64,000 nucleotides of DNA from Rhodobiaceae bacterium. GTDB lineage: Bacteria; Pseudomonadota; Alphaproteobacteria; Rhizobiales; Tepidamorphaceae. The notes under the pieces were generated by a model. The model was not told the origin of the DNA, ran no database searches, and saw nothing but the letters and a program-made list of their open reading frames with translations. This document shows, one piece after another, positions 1 through 6,964 of the stretch. Made by a program: the position numbers and the translations under genes. The DNA lies in NCBI GenBank assembly GCA_020637855.1, contig JACKJR010000003.1, positions 252,342 through 316,341 on the forward strand, written 5' to 3'. Numbering within the stretch: the first letter of the stretch is position 1; the number at the start of each line of letters is the position of its first letter.

Positions 1-711
1 GAACGGGTGCAGCCCCTTGGCGCGCGCAGTCGTCACATATTGCTTTTGCAGCTCGTCGAGCAGATTGGCGCGCAGGCGGCGGATCATGCCGGCCGTACCC
101 GATGTTCCGATGACGATGACCGGGATAACCAGATGGCCTGCGATCGATTTGGCCTTTTCCCAGCTCAGGGGCTGATCGAGAAACTCCGGCGCCATGAGGT
201 GCCCGATCGAAGTGCCAAACCACCGGTTGGCCAGATACATCATGATCAGCGCGAGCAGGAAGTTCGGCGTCGCCAAGCCAAGCAGGCCGACGAAAGTCAG
301 GCCATAATCTCCCCAACTGTACTGATGGGTGGCTGAATATATTCCTATCGGGAAAGCTATCAGCCACGTGAAGATGATCGTCACGAAAGATATCAGGATC
401 GTCAGGAACAGCCGGTCGCCGACAACCTCCGAAACAGGAAGCTCATAGGCAAAGGAATAGCCGAAGTCGCCGACGAACCAGCCGCCGAGCCACTGAAAGT
501 AACGCTCGATGGGCGGTTTATCGAAGCCGTATTCCTCTCGCAGGAAGTTGAGCCGGTCCTCGTCAACGGATTCGCCCTGGGCCCGCAGCTCTGCAACGTA
601 GCTTTCGAAATAGTCGCCGGGCGGCAGCTCGATGATCGTGAACACCAACGCGCTCGTGATGAGCAGCGTCGGGATCATTATCAGGATACGGCGGAAGATG
701 TAGCTCAGCAT
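1..711 (-). CDS. Peptide/solute ABC transporter permease, 5' part (cut by window edge)
   Basis: This is an inner-membrane permease subunit of the dipeptide/oligopeptide (DppB/OppB) type. The reading frame starts with MLSYIFRRILIMIPTLLITS, one membrane helix preceded by the usual Arg-Arg pair, and continues for 237 codons to the left edge without a stop. The family signature GDFGYSF and further hydrophobic segments (around residues 100-125 and 135-160) are present. The visible end, TTARAKGL, is the EAA-like loop that contacts the ATPase. It starts 14 bases after the binding-protein gene in the same direction, so it is the third gene of the operon. The second permease should lie outside the window. 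Confidence 0.92.
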   Translation of the reverse strand, partial: MLSYIFRRILIMIPTLLITSALVFTIIELPPGDYFESYVAELRAQGESVDEDRLNFLREEYGFDKPPIERYFQWLGGWFVGDFGYSFAYELPVSEVVGDRLFLTILISFVTIIFTWLIAFPIGIYSATHQYSWGDYGLTFVGLLGLATPNFLLALIMMYLANRWFGTSIGHLMAPEFLDQPLSWEKAKSIAGHLVIPVIVIGTSGTAGMIRRLRANLLDELQKQYVTTARAKGLHPF

Positions 712-725
712 GGACGTTGGCGATC

Positions 726-2672
726 TCAGGACGGGTTGGATGACGTCTGGTCAAACCAGAATGTGTCAGGCTGATAGATCCCGAAATAGGCGCCTGGGTC
801 GTAGGTGTAGAGGCCATTTTCCGGGACGTTATGCAGGTGGTTGGAAACCACGATCGGCTGGGAAGTGCCGTTGACGATGCCGATTGCGAATACCTCATCG
901 GCATGAATCTTCAGCATTTCGTGCCAGATCGCAGTCTTTTGAGCCATGCTGCCGGCCTCAAGCCAGCTGGTATAGAGCTCAAGCAGGCGTTTTGCTGCCG
1001 GAAGTTCCGGGGCTTCCCCGTTCTCTCCACCCGATTCGGTGTTGAGCCCCCATGCCGGCCACTGCAACTGCTGCTGCGTGGTGGGCGCCAGTTCGTTGGG
1101 GCTGAAATCGGCAGTCGGCAGGGCATTGTCGTATCCCGGCCATACCGAAATCATTGTCTGGCCGGCGAAAACACGGCGGCGGAAGATATCGCGCTGGGAA
1201 GAGCGGGGATAGATTTTGATGCCGGCGGCGAGCCAGGTGTCATGAATCAACTGGATGACATCCGATTCCTCGGTGCTTTCGCCGGCGGATGCGACAATGA
1301 TCTCCGCACGCCGTCCATCCGGAAGCAGGCGGACGCCATCACGGGCGCGCTTGTCGAGACCCATCTCATCCAGCAGCGCATTAGCCTTTTCCAGATCGAA
1401 TGCGGTCCAGGCATTGGCGTATTCAGGCTTGTAGAGCTTGCTTTTCGGCAGAACCGTATTGGCGCTGACGCGGGCGAGCCCATAGTAGATCGCCTGATTG
1501 ATTTCTTCGCGGTTGATGGCCAGCGAAAGCGCGCGGCGGAAACGGACGTCGCGGAAAATGTCACGCCAGACCGGGTCCTCATAGTTGAGGTTCGGATACA
1601 GGGCTATTTGCGACCCTTTTCCGGTTTCCCAAAGGCGGACGCTGTAGCCGCGCTGTTTTTCGGTTGCTTTCAGGAAGGTGTAGTCGTCGAAACGGATGTA
1701 GCGGCCCTGCAGATCGCTTTCGCCGGTTCCCGTCTTTGCTGGAATGAGGCTCGATGAGCCCGTGGAAAGCGTCACCGTATCGATATACGGCAACTGGCGG
1801 CCATGTTCGTCGGTGCGGTGGAAGTACGGGTTGCGCTCGAACACGAAACGTTCTGCCGGAGGCGTTGTTATGCTGCGCCATGGCATGAGCGTGGGAAGGT
1901 CCGGATTCTCCGGGCGGTAGCTGCGCGCCATGCGCCGATGAAGCGAACCCCAGTCCTTGACGCCCTCGTCCTCGACCATCTTCGCGAGCTTGTCCGCGTC
2001 CTGATAGCGCTCATGAAACTGCTTGAGATAATGCGCCGGCATGGCGATCTCGAGCGGACGCGGACCGGCCAGCGCCGGCAGGAAAAGCGGGTTGGCCTCG
2101 GCCCAGGTGTAGCGGATCGTGGTTTCGTCGATCACTTCGAATGCCGGACCGTTGCCGTGCGGCCGCATCTCGGGCGGAAAACCGCCGCGTGAAAGCTTTT
2201 CATTGAGCGCCACGTCTTCATACCAGTAGCGGAAGTCCTCGGACGTGAAGGGGTGGCCGTCGGACCAGCGGTGTCCGGGGCGCAGATGCATTGTGAAGAC
2301 ACGGTCGTCCTCGATGTCGATCGATTCCAGAATGTCGGGCTCAAGATCGAAATCCGTATTGAATCCGACCAGCCGGGCATAGCTGAAGATCGTCATCATG
2401 CGGATGTCTTTCTGGTCCTTCATCAGCATGTTCCATGTGCCGCCATAGGCACCGGGCTCGCGCGAGGAACCGGACAGGTCCACGACCTTCGGATTTGCCG
2501 GCAATCTGCGGTCAAGCGGCGGGAGTTCGCCGGCAGACACCTTTTCGGTCAGCATGGGGGCCTGCTTTTGCGCAAGGTCGGGGGCTGCCAGTGAAGGCAT
2601 GGCCAGCAAGACCAGTGCGGCCAGAGTCATGGTAGTCTTTGTGAGCGCCGATCGTATCAAGGCAAGCATCAT
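726..2672 (-). CDS. ABC transporter periplasmic substrate-binding protein (SBP_bac_5 family)
   Basis: A 648-residue periplasmic solute-binding protein. The N-terminus has a positively charged start and a hydrophobic stretch ending in LLAMPSLAA, a clear Sec signal peptide. The mature chain shows the family-5 hallmark for peptide-like ligands: an N-lobe motif LRPGHRWSDGHPFTSEDF near residue 130, and later FRRALSLAINREEIN around residue 380. It is about 100 residues longer than DppA/OppA, as in relatives that bind larger glycosides or peptides; the ligand cannot be told from sequence. Its ATG overlaps the TGA of the ATPase gene (TGATG), implying translational coupling. The order ATPase, binding protein, permease is unusual but common in rhizobia. 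Confidence 0.93.
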   Translation of the reverse strand: MMLALIRSALTKTTMTLAALVLLAMPSLAAPDLAQKQAPMLTEKVSAGELPPLDRRLPANPKVVDLSGSSREPGAYGGTWNMLMKDQKDIRMMTIFSYARLVGFNTDFDLEPDILESIDIEDDRVFTMHLRPGHRWSDGHPFTSEDFRYWYEDVALNEKLSRGGFPPEMRPHGNGPAFEVIDETTIRYTWAEANPLFLPALAGPRPLEIAMPAHYLKQFHERYQDADKLAKMVEDEGVKDWGSLHRRMARSYRPENPDLPTLMPWRSITTPPAERFVFERNPYFHRTDEHGRQLPYIDTVTLSTGSSSLIPAKTGTGESDLQGRYIRFDDYTFLKATEKQRGYSVRLWETGKGSQIALYPNLNYEDPVWRDIFRDVRFRRALSLAINREEINQAIYYGLARVSANTVLPKSKLYKPEYANAWTAFDLEKANALLDEMGLDKRARDGVRLLPDGRRAEIIVASAGESTEESDVIQLIHDTWLAAGIKIYPRSSQRDIFRRRVFAGQTMISVWPGYDNALPTADFSPNELAPTTQQQLQWPAWGLNTESGGENGEAPELPAAKRLLELYTSWLEAGSMAQKTAIWHEMLKIHADEVFAIGIVNGTSQPIVVSNHLHNVPENGLYTYDPGAYFGIYQPDTFWFDQTSSNPS

Positions 2673-4786
2673 CAGATCACCTCAGAGGCTGGCGTACCGG
2701 CGCGGACCAATACGCGGTGGCCAGGTTCGACTTCGACAAACTCCATACTCGCGGCTTCGCCGCTGTCCTGCTGCGGCCGGAATTTTTCTTTCCAGTTGGC
2801 CGTATCCGAACCCGGGCGCAGACGCATCGTGTCGAAATCGAGCGGACGGCCGAGATCGGGATAGGGCACGGCGTCAAGCAGGGCGCGGGTGTAGGGGTGG
2901 CGCGGATTGCGGAACAGGCTGGAACGCTGCGCGATTTCCACCAGACGCCCCTTCCACATCACGGCGATCCGATCGGCCATGTAGTCGACGACCGCCAGAT
3001 TGTGGGAAATGAATAGATAAGTTAGATTAAATTCTGACTGTAAATCCTTGAGAAGATTTAGGATTTGAGCCTGAACACTGACGTCCAGTGCGGATACGGG
3101 CTCATCGCAGATGATCAGGCGAGGTTCGAGAGCTAAGGCGCGGGCAATGCCTATGCGCTGGCGCTGTCCACCGGAGAACGAGTGTGGGTAGCGGCTGAGA
3201 TAACGCGGGTCCAGTCCAACCTGGCTCATCAGTTCGGTTACGCGCTGGACTTGGGATGCGCGGTCGCCGATACCGTGAATTGCTAGCGGTTCGCGCAGGA
3301 TTTCCATGACTGTCATGCGCGGATTGAGGGACCCGAACGGGTCCTGGAAGATCATCTGGATATCGGAGCGCGCATCTTTCAGATCATCCGACCCTAATGC
3401 TGTCAGGTCGACCGTATCGCCCGGATCGGCACTGAACAGAACGCGCCCTGTATCTGGTGTCAGGGCGCGGGTGATCAGCTTGCTGACCGTGGTTTTGCCG
3501 CAGCCGCTCTCACCAACGAGGCCAAGGCACTCGCCACGCCCGATGTCGAAACTGACATTGTCTACCGCGCGCACGGATTCCTGAGTATCCGAGGTGAAAA
3601 AACTTCCCTTCTTGATCTGGAAGGATTTTATCAGGCCATCGACCCGCATGATCGGGTCTTTCTCCGGAGATGCCTTTTTAGCCTTGGTCTTCGGCTTTGT
3701 TTTCCCGGCCCCTGTTTTGGCGGGGGCTGCCGCGGAACGCAGCGATACCAGTCTCTCTCCGGGTTGCATGTCGAAATGCGGGACGGCTGCCAGCAAGGCC
3801 TTGAGATAGGGATGCTGCGGCTTGCCGAAGATCGCCTTGATGGGACCGGCTTCCATGATCTCGCCGTGATAGATGACGACAACCTCGTCGGCCATATTGG
3901 CGACAACGCCCAGATCGTGGGTAATCAGCAGCATGGCCATGCCGAATTCGGCCTGCAGGTCCTTGAGCAGGGCGAGAACCTGTGCCTGGACCGTCACGTC
4001 GAGCGCGGTTGATGGTTCATCGGCGATCAGCAATGCCGGCCGGCAGATCAGCGCCATGGCAATCATGGCGCGCTGGCGAAGACCGCCCGACAACTCGAAC
4101 GGATACATGTCATAGGCGCGCTGCGGGTTCGGGAAACCGACCCGTGCCAGCATGTGCTCGGTTTCCTCGCGCGCCGCGCGTCCGCGCGTATCGGTATGCA
4201 GAACCAGAGCCTCTTCGATCTGGTTGCCGATGGTGTGCACCGGCGAGAGCGACGTCATCGGCTCCTGGAAGATGATCGAAATCCGTCCGCCACGGATCTG
4301 ACGCATCAAATTGCTGGATTGGGGCAGGGCGGCGATGTCCGTGACGGCGCCGTCCCTTGCGGGATCGGAAAATGCGATCTCACCGCCTGTGATGCTGCCA
4401 TTGCGCGGCAGAATCCCCATTACAGCCTGCGAGATGACAGATTTGCCGGAACCGGATTCGCCAACGAGTGCAACCACAGAACCGGGTTTTATGCGCAGGC
4501 TGGCGCCCTTGACGACCTCAAGGGGCTCTCCCTGCAAATCGAAGGAAATGCGCAAATCACGGATCGTGAGCAAGTTCCCGCCGGTTTCAGCGCCGAGTGC
4601 GCTTGCGGCGGGCGATGCCGTTTGCGTTGAGCTTGGTTCGGTTTGCAAGGTAGATGTTTCCGGTTTGCTCTTGATTTCGGATCGGCGCTTGAACGATCGG
4701 GATTCTCGTTTTTTCGGTTTGCAGGCGTCGGGTGCATGAACCCTGTTAACCAATGCAGCGCGATGTGACCCTGAAGCAGCCGTCAT
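2672..4786 (-). CDS. ABC transporter ATP-binding protein, two fused nucleotide-binding domains
   Basis: A 704-residue protein that fuses the two ATPases (DppD- and DppF-like) of a peptide importer. Domain 1 has Walker A GESGSGKS (109-116), signature ELSGGLRQR (231-239) and Walker B LLIADEP (252-258). Domain 2 has GESGCGKT (425-432), FSGGQRQR (537-544) and LIICDEP (557-563). A Lys/Ala/Pro-rich linker (about 355-378) joins them. Each half is followed by the oligopeptide C-terminal motif (HPYLKALL, HPYTRALL). I chose the ATG at 4786, with a purine-rich GGGGG upstream; a longer frame starting at 5032 adds a low-quality 82-residue extension. Even so, about 70 residues of basic, disordered-looking sequence precede domain 1. 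A markedly AT-rich patch lies at 3004-3078. Confidence 0.92.
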   Translation of the reverse strand: MTAASGSHRAALVNRVHAPDACKPKKRESRSFKRRSEIKSKPETSTLQTEPSSTQTASPAASALGAETGGNLLTIRDLRISFDLQGEPLEVVKGASLRIKPGSVVALVGESGSGKSVISQAVMGILPRNGSITGGEIAFSDPARDGAVTDIAALPQSSNLMRQIRGGRISIIFQEPMTSLSPVHTIGNQIEEALVLHTDTRGRAAREETEHMLARVGFPNPQRAYDMYPFELSGGLRQRAMIAMALICRPALLIADEPSTALDVTVQAQVLALLKDLQAEFGMAMLLITHDLGVVANMADEVVVIYHGEIMEAGPIKAIFGKPQHPYLKALLAAVPHFDMQPGERLVSLRSAAAPAKTGAGKTKPKTKAKKASPEKDPIMRVDGLIKSFQIKKGSFFTSDTQESVRAVDNVSFDIGRGECLGLVGESGCGKTTVSKLITRALTPDTGRVLFSADPGDTVDLTALGSDDLKDARSDIQMIFQDPFGSLNPRMTVMEILREPLAIHGIGDRASQVQRVTELMSQVGLDPRYLSRYPHSFSGGQRQRIGIARALALEPRLIICDEPVSALDVSVQAQILNLLKDLQSEFNLTYLFISHNLAVVDYMADRIAVMWKGRLVEIAQRSSLFRNPRHPYTRALLDAVPYPDLGRPLDFDTMRLRPGSDTANWKEKFRPQQDSGEAASMEFVEVEPGHRVLVRAGTPASEVI

Positions 4787-5506
4787 GGCAAGCCCCCGGG
4801 CAGCTTTTTGGCTGCTTTGAAGAGGCAAGCGCGCTTTTTGAGCCACACAATCACACCTACAGCATGCATGGCGGGGGCTTTTTCCGGACAGGCTGCTTTG
4901 GCTGGTGCCTGTGGCATTCACAGACGTATATATATAGAGAGAGTATGTGAGCCGGGGCATGCACGATGACGTGTGCGTGAAAAGTGCCGATCTGCGTGCG
5001 TGCCGATTCCACTCCGAGTGCGCCGATTCCATGGTGGGAGCCGACTCATCCCGGATCAGATTCGGCTTTGAGTCGGGGAATCGCGGGGTGGAAAAGCAGG
5101 GGGATGTGCTTCACCCGGGGCGTGCAATGGTTAACGAAAAGCTGACCTCACGGCCTCAAAGGGCCTGAAATAGTCAATAAACTGTTGAATATGGCAATTC
5201 CAGCCGATGCACATGAGCCACAACGTTGTCGAAAAGACACACCCCCCGGAAAAGGGGGCCGAGATGGGCCCGGTGATGGATTTGCCTGTTGAACGGGCAG
5301 TGCGCATCGGTATGTTGCTCTCAGCGACACCGGGGACCCGGAATGTCGTGAACGCCTGACTAGGGGCAGTTCTTTCGGGGGCAAACTCTAACAGGCTAAT
5401 TCACGGGGAATTGGGGAAACCCTTCCTTTCATAGGCACAGGCGGTTCGCCGCGGGCCCGAAAGAGAAGAAACCTGGTCCCTTATTCGTTTTTGACTGGAG
5501 GTCAGG
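4787..5506. other. 720-base non-coding region between the ABC operon and the porin
   Basis: No convincing gene is visible on either strand. It holds an alternating TA/GA stretch (4926-4945) and an array of GCCGA(T/C) motifs (4986-5047) followed by inverted copies (5060-5076). The last 125 bases form an untranslated leader for the porin. It must contain divergent promoters for the ABC operon and the porin, but no pair of consensus boxes is clear. Porin genes of this order often have long regulated leaders, so small-RNA or attenuator control is possible (inference). Confidence 0.6.
4986..5076. repeat. Array of short GCCGA(T/C) repeats with inverted partners
   Basis: GCCGAT occurs at 4986 and GCCGATTCCA at 5002 and 5022; GCCGACTC follows at 5040, so the spacing is 16-20 bases. 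Inverted copies ATTCGGC (5060) and GAGTCGG (5070) follow; CCGACTC at 5041-5047 can pair with GAGTCGG at 5070-5076. It looks like an operator or iteron cluster upstream of the porin. No binding protein can be assigned from sequence. Confidence 0.45.
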
Positions 5507-6727
5507 ATGAACAAGTTTAAGAGCCTTCTCCTCGGCACGGCTGCGGCAGCGATCGCGGCTACCGGGGCCCAGGCCGCTGACGCCCCGATGGGCCGTGAGC
5601 CGGTCTACCGTTGCGATATCACCGGCTTCATCGAGCTGCCGGGCACCAACATCTGCTTCAAGGTCGGCGGTTTCGCCCGCTTGATCGTTTGGGGCGCCAA
5701 TGAAGATGCTGGTACTGTCGTAGATGACGCCCTTGGTGGCGACGATTTCGGCATGTACGCTCAGGGCCGTCTCAACTTCGACGCCCGCCGCTCGACCGAC
5801 CACGGCACGGTTCGTGCTTTCGTCGAAGTCCAGGCGACGGACAACAACAGCAACACCGGCGGCGCCCTGCAGCTCCGTCACGCCTTCGCGCAGCTCGGCA
5901 ACTGGGTCTTTGGTAAGACCTCGTCGACCTTCCTGCACGGTGCGTCTTCGGCCAACGGTACCGATCCCACGATCACCGGCCACACGATCCGCATCAACCA
6001 GATCCGTTACACCCACTCGATTGGTAACGGCCTGACGGTTGCGGTCGCCATTGAAGACCAGGCCTACGAGAACACTCGTACCACCACCAGCATCTCCACG
6101 ACTGCTGTGAACACCACAAACGTTGGCTTCACGCCTGGTAACGGTGGCTCGGGCGAAAACAACCTGCCGAATTTCGTTGCCAACATCCACTACTCGAATG
6201 GCGGTTGGGACACCCAGCTGTCCGGTGTTCTGCACCAGAACGAGTTTGGTGATGGTACAGACGAGCTTGGCTACGGTATCCTGCTTGGTATCGCTGGTGA
6301 GCTGACCGATCAGCTCAACCTCATCGCCAAGATCGGCTACTTCCACGCCAATCCGAGCTACGCGTTCGACTTCTTCACTGGTGGCACCAACACCGGTGAC
6401 GACTACGACCAGTTCGGCATCGTTGGTGGTGTGGCCTACGAAGTCAGCGATGAAGTCACCTTCCAGCTCGCTGGTTTCTGGGGCACGGCGGACAACAACA
6501 ATAACACGGTTGGCGCCATTCCGGCTCCTGCTACTGTCTCAGGTACCGGCACGAACGCCGTTACGGCGGTCGATCACGACCTGTGGGGCGCATCGGCTCT
6601 GATTTCCTGGCGTCCGGTTGGCGGCTTCGAGTTCCTCGGCGAACTGATGTACCGCAACACCGATCCGGCCGTTGGTGCTGACACTGACGAAGTCATCGGC
6701 GTCTTCTCGGCAGCTGCTTCCTTCTAA
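5507..6727 (+). CDS. Outer-membrane porin (rhizobial porin_2 type)
   Basis: A 406-residue trimeric beta-barrel porin. The signal peptide MNKFKSLLLGTAAAAIAATG ends at AQA-ADA. The mature start holds the rhizobial porin signature of two cysteines around FIELPGTN followed by FKVGGFARL, and the chain ends in a terminal Phe (AAASF), the standard recognition signal for barrel assembly. Length and composition (rich in G, N, T, D and aromatic residues) fit the family. The start has an AGGTCAGG ribosome site. Codon choice is strongly biased (CGT, GGT, AAC), as in highly expressed genes. It is a single-gene unit ended by a strong terminator, with a long leader upstream. Confidence 0.95.
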   Translation: MNKFKSLLLGTAAAAIAATGAQAADAPMGREPVYRCDITGFIELPGTNICFKVGGFARLIVWGANEDAGTVVDDALGGDDFGMYAQGRLNFDARRSTDHGTVRAFVEVQATDNNSNTGGALQLRHAFAQLGNWVFGKTSSTFLHGASSANGTDPTITGHTIRINQIRYTHSIGNGLTVAVAIEDQAYENTRTTTSISTTAVNTTNVGFTPGNGGSGENNLPNFVANIHYSNGGWDTQLSGVLHQNEFGDGTDELGYGILLGIAGELTDQLNLIAKIGYFHANPSYAFDFFTGGTNTGDDYDQFGIVGGVAYEVSDEVTFQLAGFWGTADNNNNTVGAIPAPATVSGTGTNAVTAVDHDLWGASALISWRPVGGFEFLGELMYRNTDPAVGADTDEVIGVFSAAASF

Positions 6728-6750
6728 TCGGAACGCAGTTTGAGATCATG

Positions 6751-6784
6751 GACCCCGGCGGGAAACCGCCGGGGTCTTTCTTTT
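6751..6784 (+). terminator. Rho-independent terminator of the porin gene
   Basis: A perfect 11-base-pair stem (GACCCCGGCGG with CCGCCGGGGTC) closes a GAAA tetraloop and is followed by TTTCTTTT. It sits 24 bases after the porin stop codon. Confidence 0.93.
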
Positions 6785-6964
6785 GTGTTTCTTTCTTTTG
6801 CCCAATGCGCAAAGTCGGGTGTTGCGCCGATCCGTTCCCCGGTCTAGCAAGGTCATGGTGGCGAATGCGTGCGGGTGACCGGGAAGCTTGTGGCGGGCTT
6901 GCCTGGCGAATAGTGAAATAACCGCGCTGAGCAATTCGTCCTACGTGACGGGGAGGGATGAGCG

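Noticed and set aside
4926..4945. TATATATA tract as a strong -10 promoter
   Set aside because: No -35 box is at 15-19 bases on either strand, so I left it as a low-complexity tract.
4787..5032. 82-residue N-terminal extension of the ABC ATPase
   Set aside because: It is rich in Ser, Arg and Cys, matches no ATPase family part, and would use up the divergent promoter region; the ATG at 4786 is more plausible.
5429..6346. A 305-codon open frame opposite the porin gene
   Set aside because: It has no signal, domain or ribosome site and arises from the biased codons of the porin.
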